From contig NZ_FSRH01000001.1 in the NCBI RefSeq assembly GCF_900141635.1, forward strand, positions 248,001 through 312,000: 64,000 nt of DNA, read 5' to 3'. The notes beneath the pieces are model-generated. The model was not told the origin of the DNA. It ran no database searches and saw only the letters and a program-made list of their open reading frames with translations. This stretch comes from Peptoclostridium litorale DSM 5388. GTDB lineage: Bacteria > Bacillota > Clostridia > Peptostreptococcales > Peptostreptococcaceae. Below are positions 54,640-63,943 of the stretch, piece after piece (within the stretch, counting starts at the first letter, position 1; every line of letters starts with the position of its first letter). Position numbers and translations under genes: made by a program.

Positions 54640-56142
54640 ATGTCAAAAATGAATCCAAAAGAATGGGCAAGCCAAGTAATAGTGCAAGAGGAAATCGACA
54701 AATACCTAGTAGGCGGGAAGGATTTCATAGATGAAGATGAAATCTTCCAAAAGCTCAGTGAAAATGAGAGCCCCAGCCCAGACAGGATAAGGGCAATACT
54801 CAAGAAATCACTTTCAATAAAAAGGCTGGATCCTGACGAGACGGCCGCACTTTTGAATGTGAAAGACCCCGACCTTATAACGGAGATGGAAGAGACGGCC
54901 CTTGCTGTCAAGAGGAAGGTTTACGACAACAGGATAGTGTTCTTCGCTCCACTTTACTGCAGCAACCTTTGCGTCAACAGCTGTCTCTACTGCGGCTTTA
55001 GAAAAGACAACAGCAAAGAAAAAAGAAGAACTCTTTCAATGGATGAAATAAGAAGGGAAACAGAGCACGTAATAGACGAAGGTCACAAGAGGATGATAGT
55101 TGTATACGGAGAACATCCTCTGTCTGACGCCGACTACATGGCAGAGAGCATAAAGGCGGTATACAGCGTACAGAGAAAATCTAAAAATGGAAATGGGGAT
55201 GGCCGGATAAGAAGGGTCAACATAAATGCTGCTCCAATGAGGACTTCAGACCTCAAAAAACTTGCTGAAATAGGCATAGGTACTTATCAGGTCTTCCAGG
55301 AGACATACCACAAGGATACATATTCAAGGATTCACCCTGAAGGTCCAAAATCTGACTACAGATGGAGACTTTATGCTCTTCACAGGGCCATGGACGCCGG
55401 AATTGACGATTTGGCAATAGGAGCGCTTTTCGGACTGTATGACTGGAAATTCGAAGTCATGGGGCTTTTATATCATACAATGGATCTTGAAAGACAGTTT
55501 GGCATAGGTCCTCACACAATATCGTTCCCAAGGCTTACTGAGGCTATAGGCTCTGATCTTAGCACAAACTCCAAATATATAGTGTCAGATGAGGAATTCA
55601 AAAGAATAGTCACAGTTCTAAGACTTTCAGTCCCATATACAGGCCTTATCGTAACTGCAAGGGAAAAGCCAGGCATCAAAAAAGAGGTAATAAAGCTTGG
55701 CTGCACACAAACTGATGCTTCAACAAATATTGACATAGGAGGCTATAGCGAAACTGTAAAAGAAGAGACTGCCGACACTCAGCAATTCACACTGGGTGAG
55801 ACAAGAAGCCTCGACGAAGTGATAGGTGAGGTCGCCGACATGGGCATGATTTCGTCATTTTGCACGGCCGGATATAGATGCGGCAGAACGGGCGACAAGA
55901 TAATGAACCTCCTTACAGAATGCGTGGAGGGCAAGTTCTGCAAATTGAACGCAATACTCACATTCAAGGAATATCTTGAAGACTACGCCTCTGAAAAGAC
56001 TAGACTGGTGGGTGAAAAGCTTATCCAAAAGGAAATGGAAGAGGTAAGACAGATTCCATTTTTCAAACAGCATAATCTCGTGGAGAAACTGGAGGAATAC
56101 TATGAAAGGATATCAAACGGAGAAAGAGACCTGTATCTATAG
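54640..56142 (+). CDS. hydG: HydG-like radical SAM tyrosine lyase with altered C-terminal motif
   Basis: A 500-residue ThiH/HydG-family enzyme. The radical SAM cysteines are in CVNSCLYC (C111, C115, C118), and VYGEHP, INAAPM and FQETYH follow as in HydG. HydG cleaves tyrosine to make the CO/CN ligands of the H-cluster. Its C-terminal auxiliary cluster normally uses C-X2-C-X22-C. Here C408 is followed by Gly411 in place of the second Cys, with C414, C428 and C434 nearby. It may therefore be a divergent paralogue. ATG 54640 follows CGGAGG; no hydE or hydF is nearby. Confidence 0.85.
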   Translation: MSKMNPKEWASQVIVQEEIDKYLVGGKDFIDEDEIFQKLSENESPSPDRIRAILKKSLSIKRLDPDETAALLNVKDPDLITEMEETALAVKRKVYDNRIVFFAPLYCSNLCVNSCLYCGFRKDNSKEKRRTLSMDEIRRETEHVIDEGHKRMIVVYGEHPLSDADYMAESIKAVYSVQRKSKNGNGDGRIRRVNINAAPMRTSDLKKLAEIGIGTYQVFQETYHKDTYSRIHPEGPKSDYRWRLYALHRAMDAGIDDLAIGALFGLYDWKFEVMGLLYHTMDLERQFGIGPHTISFPRLTEAIGSDLSTNSKYIVSDEEFKRIVTVLRLSVPYTGLIVTAREKPGIKKEVIKLGCTQTDASTNIDIGGYSETVKEETADTQQFTLGETRSLDEVIGEVADMGMISSFCTAGYRCGRTGDKIMNLLTECVEGKFCKLNAILTFKEYLEDYASEKTRLVGEKLIQKEMEEVRQIPFFKQHNLVEKLEEYYERISNGERDLYL

Positions 56143-56407
56143 GGACCTAATGAATAAAATACCTGGAAATATACCCGACAAAGAAAAATTTAAAAAATGC
56201 ATTTCCTTTTTCAGTGAAAAATATGGAGTGGAAATATTCTTCTGCGACATAAAAGGCAGCAGATGGTCTTATATCGACGGAAGCAAGAACCTTGTATCCA
56301 ACTATTCCAAATTCATACTCCGAAGCAATCTCGGCATTTGCGTCCAAAATACAGCGCCAGACATATCATGTGAGATAGCATCTTCTCTTGAACAGTTTTT
56401 TTTATAG
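56102..56407 (+). CDS. Small hypothetical protein overlapping hydG
   Basis: A protein of up to 101 residues, not recognised. ATG 56102 has a strong GGAGG six bases upstream but lies 41 bases inside hydG; ATG 56150 with AGGGA gives an 85-residue version. It has three cysteines in the C-terminal half and no membrane segment. It does not resemble the TM1266-type regulators often found with hydrogenase maturation genes. A strong terminator follows directly. Confidence 0.65.
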   Translation: MKGYQTEKETCIYRDLMNKIPGNIPDKEKFKKCISFFSEKYGVEIFFCDIKGSRWSYIDGSKNLVSNYSKFILRSNLGICVQNTAPDISCEIASSLEQFFL

Positions 56408-56455
56408 AAAAGCAGAAGTGGCAGGGATTAGCAAATCCCTGCCACTTCTGCTTTT
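56408..56455. terminator. Terminator after the hydG unit
   Basis: AAAAGCAGAAGTGGCAGGGATT and its exact complement form a 22-pair stem with a four-base loop, A-rich before and T-rich after. It sits between convergent genes and can act on both. Confidence 0.9.
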
Positions 56456-56528
56456 CATTTATAAATTCAACTGCAAATGGTATGTGTGTTTTCATACCAT
56501 ATCTTTGCAACGCAAACATGTTTTATAT

Positions 56529-57416
56529 TTAATAATCAAGATCTTCAAGGTTTTGAAATCCCGTGCCCTTGCCCCATACGGCCGATGTCGCACACACGTC
56601 CACAAGAGCATTTGGATCACATTTCGCTATAAAAGCCTTTACAAGCATTACATCTCTCGGAGAGCAAAGTGATACCAATTTTATTCTCTTTTGGTTTGTA
56701 TACCCTCCAGTTATTTCAGTCATGCTGGTTCCCCTTTTGAGCTGAGTAAGTATATATTCTGAAATCTCCTGGTAGTGATTGCTTATAATTTCGACTTTCA
56801 TTATTTTGGGGGTTATTCCAAAGAGCACAGCATCCACGACCTTCATGAATACAACCTGCGTGAGTATTGCATAAAGGGCTATGTTCCTGTCGAACACAAA
56901 TGCCGAAGCTATCACTATAATCGTGTCTACCACAAGGATTATCTGGCTTAAGCTTGTAAACGGAAAAAGCTTTTTGTGTAGTATCTTTCCAAGACTGTCC
57001 GTTCCTCCTACAGAATAACCTCTTTTGAGTATTAGCCCGAATCCAAATCCCCCTATTATTCCGTAGTATATTGACGAGAGCACAAGGTCTCCCTGAACAA
57101 AGTCAACACTGTATCTGTCAAAAAGTATAAGTGTTGCAGGAAATGCAAATGACATTGTTATTATCTTAAGGGCTTCTTTCTTTCCAAGGAAAATAAATGC
57201 CGCGAGAAGTATCGAGAGTGACTGGATATAATATACATATGTGTAATTGAGTCCAAACATCTTATCTACCAGTATGGATATCCCTGTTATCCCCCCCGTC
57301 ATAAGCCCGCTCGGCTTGAGTATGGATGCAATTGAGAATGCAAATATCATAGACCCCAAACCTACAAAAAATACATCAATCCCTATTTTATTTATGTCTA
57401 CCTTGTTGTTAGTCAA
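56529..57416 (-). CDS. YitT-family membrane protein
   Basis: A 295-residue protein with five to six membrane segments in the first 205 residues (DVFFVGLGSMIFAFSIAS, LMTGGITGISILVD, GYSVGGTDSLGKIL) and a C-terminal soluble DUF2179 domain. Function of the family is unknown. TTG 57416 with AGGAGG eight bases upstream is preferred over TTG 57422, which is too close to that site. Confidence 0.88.
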   Translation of the reverse strand: MTNNKVDINKIGIDVFFVGLGSMIFAFSIASILKPSGLMTGGITGISILVDKMFGLNYTYVYYIQSLSILLAAFIFLGKKEALKIITMSFAFPATLILFDRYSVDFVQGDLVLSSIYYGIIGGFGFGLILKRGYSVGGTDSLGKILHKKLFPFTSLSQIILVVDTIIVIASAFVFDRNIALYAILTQVVFMKVVDAVLFGITPKIMKVEIISNHYQEISEYILTQLKRGTSMTEITGGYTNQKRIKLVSLCSPRDVMLVKAFIAKCDPNALVDVCATSAVWGKGTGFQNLEDLDY

Positions 57417-57592
57417 TTCCAAATCCTCCTTTAAAGTATATGCCTCAAACAGGCAACAAGACCATTATATAGAATACATTTGATATGTCAATACATGCGG
57501 TGAAATTTCATGCTTAATTGGCAGGCTATTTTACAGTTGCGCCAACAATATAAAAACCTCCGGACAAACTATATCCAGAGGCTTAGATGGCA

Positions 57593-58453
57593 TCACTTTT
57601 TAATATTCGAGACCGGATTTTCGAGCGAACACGGCATTCCAACAAGGCATTTGCCGCATACATCGGCATATCCTATATCCTTTAGCCTATCTGCATTATA
57701 AAGGCACATCTCATAGCATTTATGTCTGTCGAATATGCTTTCGTCTTGAGACAGGGCGTCATTCACGCACCTTGTTGCGCATACTCCGCAGCTTCCGTTT
57801 TCCTTGTACAGGCAGCTTTCGCCCGGCATTCTTTTTGTGGGCTCTATGGCCAAATCTGTAACTATGCTGCCTATCCTGCCGCAGCACCCCTTTTCGGTTA
57901 TGAGCATCCTGTTGAGCCCGAATTTTCCAAGGCCCGCAATGTAGGCCACATGCCTTTGCGACCAGTCGCTCATAAGCGTCTTTTCACTGAAATTATGTGT
58001 AGCCGGAATCAGCATCGACGTGTAGCCGCTTTCTTCAATCACCGCCTTTATATGTGCGTTGATCTCCCCTATGAGGCTGTTTGTCTCTATATAGCTGCGT
58101 CCCCACTCGATAGAGCTGCCTCTGCCCTCAATATTGCTGTTCGCTACTGACTCTTCAAAAGGCAGAAAATACGTTATGACTGTCTTAGCATCTTCTATGA
58201 AGTCCCGTGGAAGCGCATGCGTGGGAGTTGCAACCTCCCTGAGCTTTAAAAAAAGCGGATCGTCTGCACTTGCGTATGCTATTATGGGCACCTTCCAGCT
58301 TGAATATATGTCATGCCTTTTTTCATACTCACTTGCATATTCCCTTATTTCTCTTTCTATAATGTTCTTCACAAAACCATCTCCCCATGAGTATTTGTCC
58401 AGATTATTTTCAAATTGAAAAAGAACTATCCTTAAAGAATAGTCCTTTATCAT
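57593..58453 (-). CDS. QueG-like 4Fe-4S protein
   Basis: A 286-residue protein related to epoxyqueuosine reductase and reductive-dehalogenase-like proteins. It has SDWSQRHVAYIAGLGKFGLNRMLIT near residue 172 and a C-terminal double cluster domain with cysteines in SCGVCATRCV and VCGKCLVGMPC. It lacks the HEAT-like tail of QueG. Members bind a corrinoid plus two 4Fe-4S clusters; whether this one does is unknown. It stands alone upstream of the yitT gene. Confidence 0.7.
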   Translation of the reverse strand: MIKDYSLRIVLFQFENNLDKYSWGDGFVKNIIEREIREYASEYEKRHDIYSSWKVPIIAYASADDPLFLKLREVATPTHALPRDFIEDAKTVITYFLPFEESVANSNIEGRGSSIEWGRSYIETNSLIGEINAHIKAVIEESGYTSMLIPATHNFSEKTLMSDWSQRHVAYIAGLGKFGLNRMLITEKGCCGRIGSIVTDLAIEPTKRMPGESCLYKENGSCGVCATRCVNDALSQDESIFDRHKCYEMCLYNADRLKDIGYADVCGKCLVGMPCSLENPVSNIKK

Positions 58454-58536
58454 ATACCCTATATTCTAATCATAAACAACCACTGAAATGAGTATTATGC
58501 AAAACCTTACACAGGCGATGCTCCTGCTCACTTCAT

Positions 58537-59025
58537 CTATATACCGTCACAGCCCCTTTGGAGCGCCGCAGCGCCCGTTCTTACGATCTCCACTATCCCA
58601 AATGGGCTGAGCATTTCTCCAAATGCGCTTATCTTAGCCTCGTCACCCGTCATTTCAAGAGTGAGGCTCCCTTGTGATATGTCTATTATGTTGGCCCTGA
58701 ATATGTTGGATATTTCAACTATGGAAGATCTGTTTGAATTGTCAGCCTTCACTTTTACCATCACAAGCTCCCTGTATACGGACTGCCCTTCCTCGAGTTC
58801 CACTACCTTTATCACCTCTATGAGCTTGTTGAGCTGTTTTTTTATCTGCTCGAGTATCTGCTCGTCCCCACATACGGAAATTGTCATTCTAGATATTCCG
58901 ATTTTTTGAGTTGGCCCCACAGAAAGGCTTTCTATATTGTAGCTCCTTCTACTGAAAAGTCCCGCTATCCTGCTCAAAACACCAGCATTATTTTCCACAA
59001 GTACTGAAATCATATGTCTTTTCAT
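58537..59025 (-). CDS. ilvN: Acetolactate synthase small (regulatory) subunit
   Basis: A 162-residue regulatory subunit with an N-terminal ACT domain (ISVLVENNAGVLSRIAGLFSRRSYNIESLSV) and a C-terminal domain (VKVKADNSNRSSIVEI, LTLEMTGDEAKI). It confers feedback inhibition by valine or a related amino acid on IlvB. ATG 59025 has GGGGG eight bases upstream; a TTG at 59031 is too close. It follows ilvB by 12 bases. Confidence 0.93.
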   Translation of the reverse strand: MKRHMISVLVENNAGVLSRIAGLFSRRSYNIESLSVGPTQKIGISRMTISVCGDEQILEQIKKQLNKLIEVIKVVELEEGQSVYRELVMVKVKADNSNRSSIVEISNIFRANIIDISQGSLTLEMTGDEAKISAFGEMLSPFGIVEIVRTGAAALQRGCDGI

Positions 59026-59037
59026 TTGCAATTCCCC

Positions 59038-60660
59038 CTATATTGTTGCAAATCCTGGATCTACAATACATTCTATCAAAAATGGATTGTCGCTTCCTAT
59101 TGTATCCGCAAAGACTTTCTCAAATTCCTCATTAGTCTCTACCCTCTTGGCCTCTATTCCATATGCTTTGGCTATTGCCACAAAATCCACCTTGTGCCCA
59201 AACTCCACGCCGTGGTTTTTGTCCAGCCCATATGCGTTGTCCTGAAGCTCCCTTACCATTCCAAGCCTGCTGTTGTTGAAAAGTATCACCTTTACTCCGA
59301 GAGAATACTCTGAAAGCGTTCCAAGCTCTCCAAGGCACATCTGTATTCCCGCGTCTCCGACTACGCATACAACCTGTCTTTCTCTATCCGCCATTTTTAT
59401 TCCTGCTGATGCAGGAAGGCTGTATCCCATAGTTCCAAGCCCTCCCGATGTGAAGTACTTGCGTTTTCCCTTTATTGAATAGTTCCTTGCGGCCCATATC
59501 TGGTTCTGCCCTACGTCTGCTACAACAGTGCATGAATCGTCTGCCTCTTTTGACACCACATTCATGACGTGCTTTGGCGAGAGCTTTTCTACTTCGCACT
59601 TCTGCTGCCCATAAACGCATTTTCCCTTCATCTCTTTTATTTCTTCAATCCATTCTTCGGTATCTATTTGAATGTTCTTTTCAAGCATGCACGATAGTAT
59701 GTTCTTTGCATCTCCAACCACCGGTATTGTGGTTTCCATGTTCTTTCCTATTTCAGCAGGATCTATGTCTATGTGTATGAGCTCCATGTCCGGATTTATG
59801 TCTTCGAGCCTCTTTGTCGCCCTGTCCGAAAGCCTTACTCCCACAAGCATTACAACATCGGCCCTTGACATGACCTTGTTTGAATACTCATAGCCGTGGC
59901 TTCCAAGTATTCCCGCATAATATTTAGAATCGTGTGGAAAACTTCCTATACCCATAAGTGAATTTACAACGGGTATTTTTGACTCCTGCGCAAATGCCGT
60001 AAGCTCTTCGCTTGCCTGGCTCGATATTACTCCCCCCCCTGCGTATATGACAGGTCTTTTTGCATTCTTAAGCTTCGAGATGGCCCTTTTTATCTGTCCC
60101 CTGTGACCTTCGTATGTCGGCTTGTATCCCGGTATGTCCACTCCCTCAGGATATGCAAACTTTAGCATTTCCTTTTGAACGTCAACCGGCACGTCTACAA
60201 GCACAGGCCCCGGCCTTCCCGTTTGGGCTATATAAAAGGCCTCTTTCATTACCCTGGGTATATCCTCTGCGCTTCTTACCAGATAGTTATGCTTTGTAAA
60301 AGGCTCCGTGGCCCCTGTTATGTCAGCCTCCTGGAAGGCGTCTGTCCCTATGAGGCTCCTGCTTACCTGGCCTGTTATTATCACTATTGGAATAGAATCC
60401 ATATATGCCGTTGCTATGCCGGTAATAAGGTTTGTAGCCCCCGGCCCTGAAGTTGCTATGCATACTCCTACCTTTTCGCTCGACCTTGCATATCCGCTTG
60501 CATAGTGAGGCGCCGACTGCTCGTTTCTTACAAGAACGTGTTGTATCTCTGATTTTCTGAGTTCGTCATAAAGCGGCAGTACCGCTCCCCCCGGATATCC
60601 AAATACCGTTTTCACGCCTTCTTCTTCAAGACATCGTATTATAGCTTTTGCTCCTATCAT
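59038..60660 (-). CDS. ilvB: Acetolactate synthase large subunit
   Basis: A 540-residue thiamine-diphosphate enzyme with FGYPGGAVLPLYDEL, the catalytic Glu in RNEQSAPHYASGYAR, GPGATNLITGIATAY and the TPP motif VGDAGIQMCLGEL. It makes acetolactate from pyruvate for valine and leucine synthesis (or acetohydroxybutyrate for isoleucine). The gene has its own sigma-A promoter and a leader of only about 37 bases, too short for a T-box. Confidence 0.95.
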   Translation of the reverse strand: MIGAKAIIRCLEEEGVKTVFGYPGGAVLPLYDELRKSEIQHVLVRNEQSAPHYASGYARSSEKVGVCIATSGPGATNLITGIATAYMDSIPIVIITGQVSRSLIGTDAFQEADITGATEPFTKHNYLVRSAEDIPRVMKEAFYIAQTGRPGPVLVDVPVDVQKEMLKFAYPEGVDIPGYKPTYEGHRGQIKRAISKLKNAKRPVIYAGGGVISSQASEELTAFAQESKIPVVNSLMGIGSFPHDSKYYAGILGSHGYEYSNKVMSRADVVMLVGVRLSDRATKRLEDINPDMELIHIDIDPAEIGKNMETTIPVVGDAKNILSCMLEKNIQIDTEEWIEEIKEMKGKCVYGQQKCEVEKLSPKHVMNVVSKEADDSCTVVADVGQNQIWAARNYSIKGKRKYFTSGGLGTMGYSLPASAGIKMADRERQVVCVVGDAGIQMCLGELGTLSEYSLGVKVILFNNSRLGMVRELQDNAYGLDKNHGVEFGHKVDFVAIAKAYGIEAKRVETNEEFEKVFADTIGSDNPFLIECIVDPGFATI

Positions 60661-60702
60661 ATCTTTCTCCCCCTTGAACCCCTAAATAGATAAATTAAAT
60701 CT

Positions 60703-60731
60703 ATTCTACAAAAAATAATCTCAATTGTCAA
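60703..60731 (-). promoter_or_regulatory. Sigma-A promoter of ilvBN
   Basis: The minus strand has TTGACA (60726-60731), a 17-base spacer and TAGAAT (60703-60708). Transcription would begin near 60697. Confidence 0.8.
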
Positions 60732-60792
60732 AATTTTTAAAAAATTCACAATGAATTCAACTTGCTGCTAACTCCGGCAGCGTGTTTAATCA

Positions 60793-60820
60793 ACAAAAAC
60801 AGACGGCCCAGCAGGCCGCC
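60793..60820 (-). terminator. Terminator of the aor-moaD-thiF unit
   Basis: On the minus strand GGCGGCC and GGCCGTC form a seven-pair stem with one G-U pair, followed by TGTTTTTG. It lies 21 bases after the thiF-type gene stop. Confidence 0.75.
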
Positions 60821-60841
60821 TCCATGTCCATATTCATATAT

Positions 60842-61525
60842 TTATCCTAATTCAACTATGTCATGCTCATTAGTAAGCATGTCTATAAAAAGTATTTTTC
60901 CTCTCAGAACTTCTCCCCTTGAAAGCAGAACCTTCAGTGCCTCGCACACCTGATATGAAGCAACGTTGGCCGGCGTGAACGAGGGGTTTCCGAGAGTCTT
61001 TTCAAGTCCATTTCTCCTGTTTTGCCCGTATATGAAATCAAGTGTGCTGTCGCCTGGCATTATAGTGCTGACCTGGCCGTACCAGCCTGCAATTGCCCCG
61101 TGGACAAGCGGAATATTTTCATCGCTGCACGCCCTTTGAAGTTCGAGCCTTGCCTCTATGCTGTCCAGAGCGTCTATTGCAATGTCGTGTCCGCTTATTA
61201 TGCTCCTTGCATTCTCGCCTCGCAGCATGCTTGAAATAGGATTTACAATTACATTCGAATTGATCTTTTCAACCCTTTCCTTCGCCTTTGTAGCCTTGCT
61301 TATGCCTATTGAGCTTTCGTCACTCAGAAGCTGCCTGTTCAGGTTTGTCTCGTCAAAAACATCCCCATCCACTGCGGTAATCCTTCCTATTCCAAGCCTC
61401 GAAAGCATTTCTATCACGTATCCTCCAAGCCCTCCGCAGCCCACAACGCATACGTTGAATGATTTAAGCCTTTGATTTTCATCAATGCTCAGCATGTTCA
61501 TGTTTCTCTCGTATCTCCTGTCCAC
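60842..61525 (-). CDS. ThiF/MoeB-family adenylyltransferase
   Basis: A 227-residue E1-like enzyme with VVGCGGLGGYVIEMLSRLGI near residues 28-47, VDGDVFDETNLNRQLL and AIDALDSIEARLEL. It should adenylate the C-terminal glycine of the MoaD-like protein encoded just upstream, as MoeB does in molybdopterin synthesis. There is no rhodanese domain and no clear CxxC zinc pairs. GTG 61525 with GGAGG nine bases upstream is the likely start. Confidence 0.85.
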   Translation of the reverse strand: MDRRYERNMNMLSIDENQRLKSFNVCVVGCGGLGGYVIEMLSRLGIGRITAVDGDVFDETNLNRQLLSDESSIGISKATKAKERVEKINSNVIVNPISSMLRGENARSIISGHDIAIDALDSIEARLELQRACSDENIPLVHGAIAGWYGQVSTIMPGDSTLDFIYGQNRRNGLEKTLGNPSFTPANVASYQVCEALKVLLSRGEVLRGKILFIDMLTNEHDIVELG

Positions 61526-61605
61526 CTCAAACCGCCTCCGTTTCAAATGCGCTGCATATACCTGCTCGATGTATTAGCAGTTGTCAGCTGCTGTTCAAAT
61601 TTGCA

Positions 61606-61830
61606 TTAGCCCCCGCCCACAGGAGGAAATATCGCAACCACGTCTCCATTCGAAGGCTCAAAATCAGAGTCCACGTTTCTTCCGTTTACAAGCAGTATGG
61701 CTATGTCCCTCTCGTCTATTCCAAAACCTTCTATTATCTGAGAAAGCCTCGTGCCTTCAGTAATTTCTATAATCTGCTTTTTCTCCCTGCCCTGTCTGAG
61801 CGTTGCAAAAAGCCTTACCTCTATGTCCAA
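61606..61830 (-). CDS. moaD: MoaD/ThiS-like sulfur carrier
   Basis: A 74-residue ubiquitin-fold protein ending in PPVGGG, the required di-glycine tail that becomes a thiocarboxylate. It should donate sulfur to the dithiolene of tungstopterin or molybdopterin. It lies between the aldehyde oxidoreductase and its likely activating enzyme, all on the minus strand. Confidence 0.88.
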   Translation of the reverse strand: MDIEVRLFATLRQGREKKQIIEITEGTRLSQIIEGFGIDERDIAILLVNGRNVDSDFEPSNGDVVAIFPPVGGG

Positions 61831-62015
61831 TCATCCCACCTCCTGTCCAATCTTCTTATGCTAACTACACTCTATCTGCTGCAATGGCTGCTTCACCGTA
61901 TACCTCTTTCCCCCATTTTACCACAAACAGCGTTTTCAAATCTGTTCTTAGTTCCAATTGCAGACATGTTTTTCATTATACGGCCGTTGCAGCCAGACTT
62001 TTTCACCCCAATTTA

Positions 62016-62056
62016 TAAAGCCCCGAAATCCGCCTGGGCGGCGGATCGGGACTTTA
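62016..62056 (-). terminator. Hairpin between aor and moaD
   Basis: On the minus strand AAAGTCCCGATCCGCC pairs with GGCGGATTTCGGGGCTTT, a 15-17 pair stem with one mismatch and a GCCCA loop, followed by ATAAATT. It could lower moaD-thiF expression relative to aor rather than stop it fully. The remaining 61831-62015 contains no gene. Confidence 0.7.
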
Positions 62057-62069
62057 TGTCAAAACTTAT

Positions 62070-63899
62070 TTACACTAATTCATGTATTCTTGCTGCATAT
62101 TCTTCAAGGCCAAGCTTTTCAAGCGTCTCGTCAGTAGGTATTCCTTTTTCGCTCCATCCTCTAGCCTCATAGTACTTAGGCAAAAGCTCGCTTAGCTTGT
62201 GCACATGTCCCTTTGAAGGTCCGTCGGCGATAGGTTCTTCAAGCAGCCTCTTTGGAAGGGTGTCCTGAGAGCTGTCGATTCCAGCCATTAGATTGAATAT
62301 CTTTTCAAGCGTCCATATCCTGTCTCCAGCAAGAAGAAGGCTTTCAACATCGTGCTCAGTTCCGCAAACTGCGTTGTACATGTCCACATAGTCCTGCGCG
62401 CCAAGTCCAAATGTAGTGAACACGCAAAGCCCAAGGGAGTCTATAACTGCGGTAAGGTCATGGAACACCTTCGCATATCCAGCCTTTCCTTCAAGAGAGA
62501 ATCTGTCGAGCTTTTCAGGGTAGCCAAGTATTTCAGGGCTTATCATGTATCCCTTTATGTGGCATCCTCCCCTGTTGTTTACGGCGTAAGTTATGCCGTG
62601 GCCCTGAACTCCCCTTGGGTCGTAAGCCGGAAGCTCCTGCTTCTTGACTGTCATCGAATACTGTGGCGCTCCGTAAGATTCACAAAGCCTGTAAGACCCG
62701 TCCGCAAGCTTGTCTCCAAATCCTTCCCTTTTGCCCATCTTTTCAGTCCAGCCTACTACCGCCTTGGCATCTCCCCAGTTAAGAGAAAGTCCGTCAGCCT
62801 CTATTTCCTCATCCTTTATATATCCCCTCTGGTAAAGCTCCATTGCAGCCGCTATTGTCGCCCCTGCAGATATCGTGTCGAGTCCGTATTCGTTGCACAG
62901 CATGTTAGCCACGTTTATGGAGTTTAGGTCATACACGTCGCAGTCAGAGCCAAACGACCAGAGGGTTTCGTACTCAGGCCCTCCGCACTCCGTTCCGTCT
63001 TCAAGCTTGACCCATCTTCCGCAGGCTATAGGGCATCTGTAACATGGATTCTTCCTGACAAGGTATTTTTCAGTAAGAGTCTCTCCGCTTATCTCGTCCG
63101 CCCTGTCAACGTAGGACTCCTGGAAGTTTTTAACCGGGTTTATTCCGTGCTCGTTTATTATGTTTACAAGTATTGCAGAACCATATGTCGGAAGCCCGTT
63201 TCCTGCAACAGGGTCGTCTCTAAGTATTTTCACCTTTTCAAGGTTGACCTGCTTTGATTTTTCGGCATCTGCAACCTTGACCTTGCTTGATCCCTTTACA
63301 ACTATCGCCTTGAGGTTCTTGGACCCCAAAACGGCGCCTACTCCACCACGGCCTGCAGCCCTGTCTACGTCGTTCATGACAGCGGAAATCACGGAAAGCC
63401 TTTCGCCTGCAGGTCCTATGCAAAGAACCTTCGATCCCGGATGTTCCTCATTGAGCATTTCAGTCGTTTCAGATGAAACCTTTCCCCATATGTGGGAAGC
63501 AGACTTTATTTCAACCTTGTCGTCTTCTATGTTGACATATACCGGACTTTGCGCCCTTCCCTCTATTATAACCATGTCGTATCCGGCTTCCTTTAGCTTT
63601 GCGCCCCAGTGCCCTCCTGAGTTCGATATTGCTATTGTCCCTGTAAGGGGAGATTTTGTCACTACCATGTATCTTCCGCTTGTAGGCATTGGAGCTGCAG
63701 TAATTGCCCCTGCCGCTATTATGAACTTGTTTTCCTCGCTTAAAGCGTCCACATTAGGGTCCACTTCGTCAATGAAAGTCTTCACCCCAAGCCCCCTTGC
63801 TCCTATGAACTTCTTGGCGTGGTCCATGTTCAAAGGCTCAAAGCTCACCTTTTCACTGCTAAGGTCTATTCTCATCACTTTTCCTTTATATCCATACAC
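62070..63899 (-). CDS. aor: Tungsten-type aldehyde:ferredoxin oxidoreductase
   Basis: A 609-residue AOR with ARGLGVKTFIDEVDP, SNSGGHWGAKLKEAGYD, and RAAGRGGVGAVLGSKNLKAI, the bis-pterin binding segments. The 4Fe-4S ligands are C-X2-C-X3-C in CYRCPIAC near residue 287, with a later Cys in SLGLCVFTTF. It oxidises aldehydes to acids with ferredoxin, or reduces acids. The start is GTG 63899 behind GGAGGG. A sigma-54-type promoter lies 45 bases upstream. Confidence 0.93.
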   Translation of the reverse strand: MYGYKGKVMRIDLSSEKVSFEPLNMDHAKKFIGARGLGVKTFIDEVDPNVDALSEENKFIIAAGAITAAPMPTSGRYMVVTKSPLTGTIAISNSGGHWGAKLKEAGYDMVIIEGRAQSPVYVNIEDDKVEIKSASHIWGKVSSETTEMLNEEHPGSKVLCIGPAGERLSVISAVMNDVDRAAGRGGVGAVLGSKNLKAIVVKGSSKVKVADAEKSKQVNLEKVKILRDDPVAGNGLPTYGSAILVNIINEHGINPVKNFQESYVDRADEISGETLTEKYLVRKNPCYRCPIACGRWVKLEDGTECGGPEYETLWSFGSDCDVYDLNSINVANMLCNEYGLDTISAGATIAAAMELYQRGYIKDEEIEADGLSLNWGDAKAVVGWTEKMGKREGFGDKLADGSYRLCESYGAPQYSMTVKKQELPAYDPRGVQGHGITYAVNNRGGCHIKGYMISPEILGYPEKLDRFSLEGKAGYAKVFHDLTAVIDSLGLCVFTTFGLGAQDYVDMYNAVCGTEHDVESLLLAGDRIWTLEKIFNLMAGIDSSQDTLPKRLLEEPIADGPSKGHVHKLSELLPKYYEARGWSEKGIPTDETLEKLGLEEYAARIHELV

Positions 63900-63943
63900 T
63901 ATGCATCCCTCCAGTTTTGAATTTTGATTCTGCCCTATAGAAG

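Noticed and set aside
60661-60702. A T-box or leader-peptide attenuator before ilvB
   Set aside because: The promoter lies only about 40 bases before the start codon, so there is no room for such a leader and no T-box sequence is present.
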